A stretch of 64,000 nt of DNA from Tahibacter soli. Lineage in GTDB: Bacteria; Pseudomonadota; Gammaproteobacteria; Xanthomonadales; Rhodanobacteraceae. Positions 35,210 through 46,761 of the stretch are shown in pieces. Location of the stretch: the NCBI RefSeq assembly GCF_025717065.2, contig NZ_JAOVZO020000018.1, forward strand, positions 1,178,001 through 1,242,000, read 5' to 3'. Below the pieces are notes generated by a model. The model was not told the origin of the DNA, did not search any database, and worked only from the letters and a program-made list of their open reading frames with translations. Within the stretch, counting starts at the first letter, position 1, and each line of letters opens with the position of its first letter. The position numbers were made by a program, and so were the translations under genes.

Positions 35210-36192
35210 CGCCGCGCCGGGTCGCGCTTGGCGCGATACATCGCATCGTCCGCGGCGTGCAGCAGGCTGTCGTAGTCGTCGCCGTGATCGGGGTACAGCG
35301 CGACGCCGAAGCTCGCGCTGATCTTCACTTCGACGGTCTCTTCGCGCAGCACCAGCGCGTAGGGCGCGGCCAGCGTCATCGCGAGCGACTCGACGCGACG
35401 CGACGCGGCCTCGATATCGGGCGCGCGCTCGAGGATCACGACGAATTCGTCGCCGCCGACGCGCGCGACGGTGTCGCCGGTGCGCATCGCCTGCCGCAGC
35501 CGCTGCGCGACGCCGACGAGCAGCACGTCGCCGGCCAGGTGGCCGTAGCGGTCGTTGACCGGCTTGAAATGGTCGATGTCGATGTATATCAGTGCAAAAC
35601 GGGACGAGTCGCGGCGACAGCGCTCGATCGCTACTTCGATGCGGTCTTCGAACAGCAGGCGGTTCGGCAGGCCGGTGAGGCTGTCGTGGATCGCCTGGTG
35701 CCGCACGAGTTCTTCGGCGCGCCGGCGCTCGGCGATCTCGGCTTCGAGCATGCGGTTGCGCTCGCGCAGCGTTTCGGCCGCGACGCGCAGCGCGTTGCGG
35801 TGGCGATACAGCTCGAGAAACACCTGCACCTTCGACAGGAGTATCGATTCGTTGACCGGCTTGGTGATGTAGTCGACCGCGCCGAAGCCATAGCCGCGCA
35901 GGCGGTTGAGGTCGTCGGCGTGCGTCGCGGTGACGAAGATGATCGGCAGGTAGCGCGTCGCCTCTTCCTGCGCGAGCAGTTTCGCCGCCTCGAAGCCGTC
36001 CATCTCGGGCATGTGCACGTCGAGCAGCAAGAGCGCGAAATCGTGATCGAGCGTGGCGCTGAGCGCTTCGCTGCCGGTGCGCGCTTCCACGATGTCGATC
36101 TCGAAGCGGCCGAGCAGGCGGCGCATCGCGATGAGATTGTGTTCGTTGTCGTCGGCGACGAGCACCTTCGGACGTAGCGTCGATTCGATCAT
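35176..36192 (-). CDS. Receiver-GGDEF response regulator (diguanylate cyclase)
   Basis: This 338-residue protein has an N-terminal receiver domain (about 10-125; phospho-Asp in LLLLDVHMPEMDG; Lys in YITKPV), a short coiled coil (about 130-165) and a GGDEF domain (about 175-330). The active loop reads GGDEF and is preceded by an RTGD inhibitory site five residues before it, so it should make cyclic di-GMP and be product-inhibited. The helix pair is dimerising, as in PleD/WspR. It lies downstream of CheB, CheR and the hybrid kinase on the same strand with a 322-base gap, and is a likely output of that block. Confidence 0.9.
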   Translation of the reverse strand: MIESTLRPKVLVADDNEHNLIAMRRLLGRFEIDIVEARTGSEALSATLDHDFALLLLDVHMPEMDGFEAAKLLAQEEATRYLPIIFVTATHADDLNRLRGYGFGAVDYITKPVNESILLSKVQVFLELYRHRNALRVAAETLRERNRMLEAEIAERRRAEELVRHQAIHDSLTGLPNRLLFEDRIEVAIERCRRDSSRFALIYIDIDHFKPVNDRYGHLAGDVLLVGVAQRLRQAMRTGDTVARVGGDEFVVILERAPDIEAASRRVESLAMTLAAPYALVLREETVEVKISASFGVALYPDHGDDYDSLLHAADDAMYRAKRDPARRYAVAEADDDR

Positions 36193-36514
36193 GGTGCGCG
36201 TCCCTGTCGCCGGCGTTCTTGGACGAGCCGCGCTTCGGGCTTGCAACCTCGCAAGCACCGCGGCGCAGTCGTGCGGCCTTCCCCCATACGCCCTCCGAGG
36301 CGCCGTGCGGCGCGACGCTATCTTACTCGGCGCGAAATCGAACGTACGAAAATGCACGGTAAACAACTGTAAGGTCGTGAATTTATGCTGCGAAATACAA
36401 AGTTCAGTTTGGCGGCATCAGCGTGCGTATGCGTGCGGCGACATCGCGACGCGGGCGACGAACCTCGGTAGGGAGCGTTTGACAGCGGTGTCTTTTTTCA
36501 ACGCGAAGCGCCGT
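36193..36514. other. Intergenic region before the GGDEF gene
   Basis: This 322-base gap between the cheB stop and the GGDEF start contains an unusually AT-rich core (about 36340-36420). This is where a promoter for the GGDEF gene would be expected. No coding frame has good codon use, and I see no palindrome long enough to be a terminator. The GGDEF gene may therefore have its own promoter rather than rely on the cheB transcript. Confidence 0.4.
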
Positions 36515-37087
36515 TCATTCGACGAACAGCCGGTTGAGCAGCGGTGCGATCTGCGCGAGCGGCAGGCAGTGGTCGGCGCCGGCGGCGGCGAGCGCGGCGG
36601 CCGGCATGACGTCGACCTCGGCGTCGGACGGCTCCTGCACGATCGCGATGCCGCCGCGTTCGCGGATGCGCGCGAGACCGTCGGCGCCGTCGCTGTTCGC
36701 GCCGGTCAGCACGATGCCGGCGACGCGGCCGCCGCACGCCGCCGATGCCGATTCGAACCACACGTCGATCGACGGGCGCGCGAAGCCGACGCGCGCCTCG
36801 GCCGACAGCGCGAAGCGGCCGTCGCGGCCGAGCAGGAGGTGATAGCCCGACGGCGCGACGTAGATGCGCCCGGGCAGCGGCGACGTGCGTTCGGTCGCTT
36901 CGTCGACCGGCAGCGTCGCCGAGCGCGCGAGCAGTTCGCACAGGAGGCTCACATCGTCCGAACCGGTGTGGCAGACCGCGACGAGCGGCAGCGGAAAGCG
37001 GCGGTCGAGCCCGGCGAACAGCGTGTGCAGCGCACGCAACCCGCCCGCCGAGCAGCCGATCGCGACGAGGTCGATGCGGCGTTTCAT
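36515..37087 (-). CDS. CheB-type methylesterase, catalytic domain only
   Basis: The 190-residue protein is a CheB methylesterase domain without the receiver. It has the serine motif GCSAGG (about 11-16), the histidine near VCHTGSDD (about 38-45), and the C-terminal catalytic Asp in [10 protein letters not shown] (about 127-136). Chemotaxis CheB hydrolyses glutamyl methyl esters; stand-alone copies next to CheR and hybrid kinases probably tune such kinases. No methyl-accepting protein is seen nearby. The start ATG overlaps the CheR stop by 4 bases (ATGA), so they are translationally coupled. Confidence 0.85.
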   Translation of the reverse strand: MKRRIDLVAIGCSAGGLRALHTLFAGLDRRFPLPLVAVCHTGSDDVSLLCELLARSATLPVDEATERTSPLPGRIYVAPSGYHLLLGRDGRFALSAEARVGFARPSIDVWFESASAACGGRVAGIVLTGANSDGADGLARIRERGGIAIVQEPSDAEVDVMPAAALAAAGADHCLPLAQIAPLLNRLFVE

Positions 37088-37910
37088 CGCTGTGCGAGCT
37101 GAAAGATCCGCAGACGCGGGTCGATCGCGCGGAAGTTCTGCGCGGCGCGCGCGAACGCGATGTTCTCGCGCGTGCCGAGGCACAGAAAGCCGCTGCGCAC
37201 GAGGCTGTCGCGAAACAGTTCGAGCACGTGGTTCTGCAGCGAGTCGGTGAAATAGATCAGCACGTTCCGGCAGAGAATCAGGTGCGCTTCGCAGAAGACG
37301 CCGTCGCAGACGAGATTGTGGTTCGCGAACGTGACGTTGCGCTTCAACGCCGCGTCGATCGTGATGAGATCGTAGCGCGCGTGGTAGTAGTCGGCGAGCG
37401 AGTGCGCCCCGCCTGCCGCGAGGTAGTTTTCCGAGTACAGGCGCGCCTCGCGCGCCGGGAAGATGCCTTCCTGCGCGCGCGCGATCGCCGCGTCGGAGAA
37501 GTCGGTCGCGTAGATCTGCGTGCGGTCGTACAGCCCGGCTTCTTCGAGCAGTATCGCGAGCGAATACACTTCCTGGCCGAACGCGCAGCCGGCCTGCCAG
37601 ATGTTGATGTGCGGGTACGACGCGAGCAGCGGCAGCACCTCGTCGCGCAGTTTGCGGAACACGGCGGGGTCGCGGAACATTTCCGACACCGGCACCGACA
37701 GGCCCGCGATCACCTTCGGCAGCAGCGCGTCGTCGCGCAGCACGCGTGCGGTCAGCTCGCCGATCGTTTCGCAGCCGATGCCCTGCAGCAGCGCGTTGAC
37801 GCGGCGCCGGAACGACGCGCGCGCGTATTCGCCGAAGTCGTAGCCGTGGCGCAGCTTGAGCGCGCGCACGAACAGTTCGAGCTCGACCTCCTCGACGTCG
37901 GGCCGCGCCA

Positions 37911-37911
<1 letters not shown>
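37084..37911 (-). CDS. CheR-type methyltransferase
   Basis: This 275-residue protein matches CheR: the N-terminal helical domain ([20 protein letters not shown]), the SAM-binding strand [18 protein letters not shown] (about 113-130), the [15 protein letters not shown] helix, and the [10 protein letters not shown] motif. The canonical motif is GxGEE; here it reads FGQE, a Thr-to-Phe and Glu-to-Gln change next to the SAM pocket. The enzyme may still be active, as the rest is intact. Its stop overlaps the CheB start and its start overlaps the hybrid kinase stop by one base (TGATG). Confidence 0.85.
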
Positions 37912-41561
<3,650 letters not shown>

Positions 41562-41821
41562 GGGTTTTTCGCTGGTTGTCCCGAACTCGTCGCCTGTGCG
41601 GATATGGAACCACGTCCGCGCGTCTTGCCGGCGTGAACCGGCATGTGCGTCATGGTAGCGGCGCGGTGCCGGGGCGGCGAGCGTTCGCGGGTTTTCGGGG
41701 GGAGTCTTTGCAAAAAGTATGGATGTGCGGGTGCATTGAAGGCCTGGTGTTCGGTTCAACCGGTCTCGTCGGTGTGACGCGGCCTTGGCATCCGGCGATA
41801 TAGACGAATCGAAAAAATTGG
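41562..41821. other. Divergent region between hybrid kinase and YheO-like gene
   Basis: 260 bases separate two divergent start codons. The right edge (41800-41835) is AT-rich for this genome and contains TTGGATGTATCATCTAA, a partial palindrome reaching the regulator start. No gene or RNA is recognised in the remainder. Confidence 0.45.
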
Positions 41822-41834
41822 ATGTATCATCTAA
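41818..41834. promoter_or_regulatory. Imperfect palindrome at the yheO-like start
   Basis: TTGGATG and CATCTAA form a 7-base inverted repeat (one mismatch) around TAT, immediately before and over the first possible ATG (41822) of the YheO-like regulator. It is AT-rich compared with its flanks and no ribosome site is evident nearby. It could be an operator for autoregulation. Confidence 0.4.
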
Positions 41835-42475
41835 AAATGACGCGACGTTCCGATTCGCCCGCCGACCGCCACGCATCGACCGCCGCGGCGATCGGCGCAC
41901 TGTTGTACCCGCACGCCGAGGTCGTGCTGCACGACCTGGCGAGCGGCACCGTCGCGGGCATCTGGAACGCCTGGTCCGGTCGCAAGATCGGCAGTCCGTC
42001 GCTGCTCGACGACGACACGAGTGCGTTCGATCGCGGCGAGGCGGTGCTGGGTCCGTACGAGAAAACCGGCGAGGACGGCCGCCGCATCAAGTCGGTGACG
42101 GCCGTGCTGCCCGGGCCGCGCGGGCGCGCGGCGGGGCTGCTGTGCATCAACCTCGACGTATCCCGGCTCGACGAGGCGATGCGCGTGCTGGCCGCGTTCG
42201 TCGCGCCGCGCACCGAGCGACCGGCGACGCTGTTCGCGCAGGACTGGCGCGAGCGGATCAATCTCGCGCTGCACGCATGGCTGCGCGAACGCGGTATCGC
42301 GCTCGCGGCGCTGACGCGTGCCGACCGCGTCGCGCTGGTCGCCGCGCTCGATGCGCAGGGCGTGTTCGCGACGCGGCATGCCGCACAGCACCTGGCCGGC
42401 CTGATCGGCGCTTCGCGCGCGTCGATCTACAACTATCTCGCCGACGCCCGGCGCCCGACGACTTCCGCCCCATGA
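41822..42475 (+). CDS. YheO-like PAS / helix-turn-helix regulator
   Basis: This 217-residue protein has a YheO-type PAS domain in the first half (ALLYPHAEVVLHDLASGTV, GLLCINLDVSRL) and a C-terminal helix-turn-helix (about 160-210, with the helix LAGLIGASRASIYNYL). YheO-like proteins are DNA-binding regulators. Start codons at 41822 and 41837 are both possible; neither has a clear ribosome site. The next gene overlaps its stop by 4 bases (ATGA), so an aminotransferase is made from the same message and is the likely target or partner. Confidence 0.82.
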   Translation: MYHLKMTRRSDSPADRHASTAAAIGALLYPHAEVVLHDLASGTVAGIWNAWSGRKIGSPSLLDDDTSAFDRGEAVLGPYEKTGEDGRRIKSVTAVLPGPRGRAAGLLCINLDVSRLDEAMRVLAAFVAPRTERPATLFAQDWRERINLALHAWLRERGIALAALTRADRVALVAALDAQGVFATRHAAQHLAGLIGASRASIYNYLADARRPTTSAP

Positions 42476-43605
42476 CGACGTTGCCCGATTTTCGCCTCGA
42501 AACGCATTTTTCCCGTTGGGAATTCAACGCAAAATACAATATGGCCGCGAGCGACGCGCAAAGCCTGCCGCTGGCCGAACTGCTCGCGCTCGCCGACGAA
42601 CCCGAACGCGCGGCGTGGGACGCGCTCGGCCTCGGCTACACCGAAACCTGGGGTTCGCCCGCGCTGCGCCGCGCGATCGCGCGCACGTACGAGACGATCG
42701 CGCCCGAACACGTGCTGTGTTTCGCAGGCGCGGAAGAGGGTCTGTACTGCGCGATGCTCGCGCTGCTCGGGCCGGAAGACCACGCGATCGTGACGGTGCC
42801 GAACTACCAGTCGATGGAGACGCTGCCGGCGTCGATCTGCGGCGCCGTTTCCGGCTGGCGCCTGCGCGCCGAGAACGGCTGGCAACCCGATCCCGACGAA
42901 CTGCGCGCGCTGATCCGGCCGAACACGAAGCTCGTCGCGGTGAACTTCCCGAACAATCCGACCGGCGCGATCGCCGACGCGGCGACGTTCCGGGCGCTGG
43001 CGCAGCTGTGCGACGAGCGCGGCATTCACCTCTTCAGCGACGAGGTGTACCGCGGCCTCGAGCGCGACGCGGCGCACCGGCTGCCGCAGGCGGCGGATAT
43101 CGCCGCGCGCGGCGTGTCGCTCAACGTCATGTCGAAGGCGTACGGCCTGCCGGGCCTGCGCATCGGCTGGATCGCGACGCGCGACGCCGCCTTGCTGACG
43201 CGCATGGAGCGCATGAAGCATTACCTGTCGATCTGCAACGCGGCAACGAGCGAAGTGCTCGCATGCATCGCGCTCGGCGCGAGCGACACGCTGCTGTCGC
43301 GCAATCTGGAACTGTGCAGAAATAATCTCGGCGCGGTCGGCGCCTTCTTCGCCGAGCGGCCGGATCTGTACGAATGGGAGACGCCGCGCGGCGGCTGCGT
43401 CGGGTTCGCGCGTTACCTCGGCGCCGACGGCGTCGAAGCGCACTGCCGGCGGCTGGTGGAGGAGGCGGGCGTGCTGCTGCTGCCCGCGAGCGTGTTCGAA
43501 TCGCCGTTGGCGCAGGTGCCGACGGATCGGTTTCGGGTGGGGTACGGGCGGGCGGAAATCGCGGCGGGGTTGGATGCCTGGCGGGAGTTTCTGCGTTCGG
43601 CTTAG
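42472..43605 (+). CDS. Class I/II pyridoxal-phosphate aminotransferase
   Basis: The 377-residue protein is a fold-type I PLP enzyme with GAEEGLYCAML (phosphate-binding turn), NFPNNPTGA (Asn), the FSDEVYRGLE aspartate, and the Schiff-base lysine in NVMSKAYGLPGLRIGW. Substrate specificity is not visible. The family includes capreomycidine-synthase-like and aspartate-aminotransferase-like enzymes. The start overlaps the YheO-like regulator stop (ATGA). Downstream lies a convergent region with degraded repeats, then the OmpV/MipA gene. Confidence 0.87.
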   Translation: MTTLPDFRLETHFSRWEFNAKYNMAASDAQSLPLAELLALADEPERAAWDALGLGYTETWGSPALRRAIARTYETIAPEHVLCFAGAEEGLYCAMLALLGPEDHAIVTVPNYQSMETLPASICGAVSGWRLRAENGWQPDPDELRALIRPNTKLVAVNFPNNPTGAIADAATFRALAQLCDERGIHLFSDEVYRGLERDAAHRLPQAADIAARGVSLNVMSKAYGLPGLRIGWIATRDAALLTRMERMKHYLSICNAATSEVLACIALGASDTLLSRNLELCRNNLGAVGAFFAERPDLYEWETPRGGCVGFARYLGADGVEAHCRRLVEEAGVLLLPASVFESPLAQVPTDRFRVGYGRAEIAAGLDAWREFLRSA

Positions 43606-43785
43606 CCGGTCCTTCGCTTCGGCTCGTCGTTCCTCCGCACGCCGGAATCCAGACTTCGCTGTCGCGACAGCCCGACCGCAACGCGATCCTTCGCGCCGCC
43701 CCTCGCCCCGGCCCTCTCCCCCAAGCGCGCTTGAAGGAGAGGGAGTGCCGCACCGTCGTTGCGTGGCGTCGTTCGCCGCCGTCGA
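43606..43785. repeat. Convergent intergenic region with CCCTCTCCC hairpin
   Basis: At 43712-43743 a hairpin, CCCTCTCCCCCAAGCG and its partner CGCTTGAAGGAGAGGG, stands between two converging genes. It closely resembles two hairpins at 51910-51940 and 51972-52003, so it belongs to a dispersed intergenic family. The flank has GCCGGAATCCAG, akin to the repeat near position 60. Such elements are often REP-like and may act in mRNA ends. Confidence 0.7.
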
Positions 43786-44586
43786 TCAAAACGCCCGCGA
43801 AAACCCCACGAACACGCCGACCGTCCCGTTCTTGCCCGGTTCGATGAGCGGACTTTTCTTGATCTCATCCGGCAGACGGCTGTACTTCACGTCCGCCATC
43901 ATCGACCACTTCTCGCCGAGCGGCCGGAAGTACGACACGCCGACGTGCCCGATCGTCACCGCGCCCGGTTTGTAGTCGATCACGCCGCGCGCGACTTCTT
44001 TGGGCAGCGTGCCGTAGTAGTAGTTGGCCATGTCTTTGGACTGCCACGTCAAGCCGACCTGCGGCGTCAGCGTTCCCTGGCCGAGTTCGAAAGGGTAGCC
44101 GTACTGGATCTGGAATTCCTGGCCGCCGCTCTTGTCGGTCGCGTCGGTGAGGATCTCCGCTTCGATCTCGCCGGCGCTGCCGCGCCACTGCATCGCGACG
44201 CCCACGTCCACGGCCTCGGCGCGGTCGTCGAGCTTGCGGTAGTCGATGCCGTTGCGCGCCAGTTCCCGGCGGCCCAGATCCTTCACGTCGAAGCCGTCGA
44301 AGCGCAGCTTCGCGACGGCCGCGAGTTCGATCCCGCCGAGGTCGAGCACGGTCCAGCCGGCCGAGATGCCGCGGAACCAGAAGCGCTCGCCCTCGTACGA
44401 CACGAGCGGAATCGGCATCACGCGCGAGCCTTCGCCCGCATACGGGCTCGCGAAGACCGCCGCCGCCACGCCCAGCTGCCAGCCTTGCGGCGGTCCGCCC
44501 GGCGAGTCTTCGTCGGCGTCGGGAGACTGCGCGGCGGCGCCGAACGACAGGCCGGACAGCAGTACGGGCCACAGGAATTTCATCAT
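43786..44586 (-). CDS. MipA/OmpV-family outer-membrane protein
   Basis: This 266-residue protein has a signal peptide (about 1-20, AAA-Q) and amphipathic beta strands through the barrel. The segments AAAVFASPYAGEGSRVMPIPLVSYEGERF and VGVSYFRPLGEKWSMMADVKYSRLPDEIKKSPL are OmpV/MipA family hallmarks, and it ends in aromatic FSRAF. MipA was linked to murein enzyme scaffolding; relatives are also found beside efflux systems. It lies 132 bases after a two-component and RND operon on the same strand and may be part of that regulon. Confidence 0.85.
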   Translation of the reverse strand: MMKFLWPVLLSGLSFGAAAQSPDADEDSPGGPPQGWQLGVAAAVFASPYAGEGSRVMPIPLVSYEGERFWFRGISAGWTVLDLGGIELAAVAKLRFDGFDVKDLGRRELARNGIDYRKLDDRAEAVDVGVAMQWRGSAGEIEAEILTDATDKSGGQEFQIQYGYPFELGQGTLTPQVGLTWQSKDMANYYYGTLPKEVARGVIDYKPGAVTIGHVGVSYFRPLGEKWSMMADVKYSRLPDEIKKSPLIEPGKNGTVGVFVGFSRAF

Positions 44587-44718
44587 GGGAAGCCTGACCT
44601 CGTGCAAGAGTGGAATACGCGTCTGCCGCACCGCGTGTGCGGCCGCAAACGTCCACTGCAGCATGAGGCGGCGATGTCGCCGAAATGTCGTGTGCGGCGC
44701 GGCTTCGCTGAACGCGGC

Positions 44719-46041
44719 TTAAGGGACGAACACGCTCGCGCTCACGTCGAGCGTCGCGCGCGTGCCGCCGGCCGCCGCCGGTTCGATCGCGAGCTTCCAG
44801 CCGAAGCGATCGCAGATGCGGCCGATCAGGAACAGCCCGAGTCCCTGGCCGCGCACCGGCGCCGACGATCGCAGGCTGTCGCGATAGCGGCGCGCCGCTT
44901 CGACCGGATCGAAGCCGCTGCCCGAGTCGGCGACGCAGACGACGCCGCCGGCGAGCGTCAGCTCGACATGCCCCGCGGCCGTGTTCTCTATCGCGTTGCG
45001 AATGAGATTGCTCACCGCGATGCGCACCATCGCTTCGGGCGCGGCGACGAACGTCGGTTCGACGTCGCCGACGCGCAGCCGCGCCGGTTTGTCGCGCACG
45101 AGATGTTCGTGGTCGCGCGCCAGCCGCGGCAGGAGTTCGTGCAGCACCGTGACGTCGACCGGCTCTCCGTCCGGGCTCGCTTCGCGCGCGAGGTAGAGCA
45201 GGGCCACCATCGTTTCCGACAGGTCTTCGACCGCGTGCTCGATGCGCCCGAGCGCGGGTTTCGACGCGTCGGGCAGCGCGATCTGCTTGAGCACGTCGAC
45301 GGCGCCGGCGATCACCGCGATCGGCGTGCGGAATTCGTGGCTCGCCTGGTCGAGCAGGCTGCGCTCGCGCTCGATGAATCGCTCGACGCGTTCGAGGTGC
45401 GCATTGCTCGCCTGCGCGATCACGGCGATTTCTTCGCGGCCGTAGGTCGTCGGCAGCCGCGCGCCGGGCGTGCCGGGATCGATATTGCGCATGCGCTCGG
45501 CGAGGTCGCGCACCGGCCGCACGAAGTTGACGTGCAGCCAGGCGATGACGCCGGCGATCAGCGCGATCAGCAGCAGCGCCCAGATGCCGCTCAGCAGCGA
45601 GTCGAGGTTCTGCTGGTCTTCGAGTTCGCCGATGTCGACGATGGTGACCAGCCGGCCCGGCGGCAGGTCGACGACGAGCGCGTGAAAGCTGTCGTCGGTC
45701 TCGACGATGTCGCCCCATCCTTCCGACGAGTAGTGGCCCAGCGGCAGCGCGGCGAAATAGTCCGGTGCGTTTGAAGGGTTGCGACCGTTTTCGACGTACC
45801 ACGACCGGACGATGCCGACGGCGGGAAGCGACGCGGCTTCGCCGCGCCGCACGCGCGCGGCGTGGTCGGCTGATACGGATTCGAGCAGTTCCGTCCAGTA
45901 TCCGTGTTCCAGCAGTCGCTGGCTGCTGAACGCCTGCAGCGTCAGCGACGCGACCATCACGACGCCGAACACGATCAGCGCGGCGCTGATCCACCGCTGC
46001 ACGCTGCGGCGTCCGCCGATGACGGGCGTGCGGCTATTCAA
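44719..46041 (-). CDS. Sensor histidine kinase of an efflux-linked two-component pair
   Basis: The 440-residue protein has helices at about 15-38 and 150-172 with a periplasmic sensor between, a HAMP (about 172-225), HisKA with ASHEFRTPIAV (phospho-His about 235) and a HATPase_c domain (NLIRNAIENT, DSGSGFD, GQGLGLFL). It overlaps the response regulator gene by 8 bases. The upstream order is membrane fusion protein, RND pump, regulator, kinase, so the system probably senses an antimicrobial or metabolite and controls the pump. Confidence 0.88.
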   Translation of the reverse strand: MNSRTPVIGGRRSVQRWISAALIVFGVVMVASLTLQAFSSQRLLEHGYWTELLESVSADHAARVRRGEAASLPAVGIVRSWYVENGRNPSNAPDYFAALPLGHYSSEGWGDIVETDDSFHALVVDLPPGRLVTIVDIGELEDQQNLDSLLSGIWALLLIALIAGVIAWLHVNFVRPVRDLAERMRNIDPGTPGARLPTTYGREEIAVIAQASNAHLERVERFIERERSLLDQASHEFRTPIAVIAGAVDVLKQIALPDASKPALGRIEHAVEDLSETMVALLYLAREASPDGEPVDVTVLHELLPRLARDHEHLVRDKPARLRVGDVEPTFVAAPEAMVRIAVSNLIRNAIENTAAGHVELTLAGGVVCVADSGSGFDPVEAARRYRDSLRSSAPVRGQGLGLFLIGRICDRFGWKLAIEPAAAGGTRATLDVSASVFVP

Positions 46042-46729
46042 CGGCGTGCAACCGGTAGCCGGCGCCCGGCACGGTATGCAGCAGCGGCGGCTCGGCGTCG
46101 TGTTCGATCGCCCGGCGCAGCACGTACATGTGCGAGCGCAGAAGGTCGGTGCCGGGCTGGCTGTCGCCCCACGCCTCGCGCTCGAGGCGTGCGCGCGTGA
46201 CGACGTGCGGGCTCTCGCGCATGAGGAGTTCCAGCAGGCGGCGACCGATGCGCGTCAGCACGATGCGCCGGTCGTTGCGACGGATTTCCATCGTTTTGAG
46301 ATCGAACCGCAGGTCGCCGACGGCGAGCACGTCGTCGGGCGCCGCGGCCTGCTTGCGGCGCGCGACCAGGGCGCGCAGGCGCACCTCGATCTCGGGCAGC
46401 GCCACGGGTTTCACGAGGTAGTCGTCGAGGCCCGCTTCGAATCCGTCGATCTTGTCGGCGAGCTGGTCGCGGGCCGTGAGCATGATCACCGGCACCTTCT
46501 TCTTCGCCTCGCCGCGCAATCGCCTCAGCACCGTCAGGCCGTCGAGCCGCGGCAGGTTCCAGTCGAGCACGATCGCGTCGTAGTCGCGCGACGACGCCAG
46601 ATGCAGCCCCGACACGCCGTCGGGCGCCGCGTCGAGACTGTGGCCGCAGCCTTCCAGATAGTCGTAGAGGTTCGCCGCGAGCTGCGCGTTGTCTTCGATG
46701 ATGAGGATGGCGAGCGATTGCCGGATCAC
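46034..46729 (-). CDS. OmpR/PhoB-family response regulator
   Basis: This 231-residue regulator has an N-terminal receiver (IIEDN acidic pocket, phospho-Asp in VLDWNLPRLDG, Lys in YLVKPVALP) and a C-terminal winged helix (about 130-228; LTRIGRRLLELLMRES, LLRSHMYVLRRAIE, TVPGAGYRLH). A GTG at 46729 gives a typical N-terminus; an upstream GTG at 46762 shares one base with the RND stop (TAGTG) and would add 11 residues. Either way it is translationally close to the pump gene. It overlaps the kinase by 8 bases. Confidence 0.88.
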   Translation of the reverse strand: MIRQSLAILIIEDNAQLAANLYDYLEGCGHSLDAAPDGVSGLHLASSRDYDAIVLDWNLPRLDGLTVLRRLRGEAKKKVPVIMLTARDQLADKIDGFEAGLDDYLVKPVALPEIEVRLRALVARRKQAAAPDDVLAVGDLRFDLKTMEIRRNDRRIVLTRIGRRLLELLMRESPHVVTRARLEREAWGDSQPGTDLLRSHMYVLRRAIEHDAEPPLLHTVPGAGYRLHAVE

Positions 46730-46761
46730 GATGCGTTTGCCTGCATGAGTGTGGTTGAACA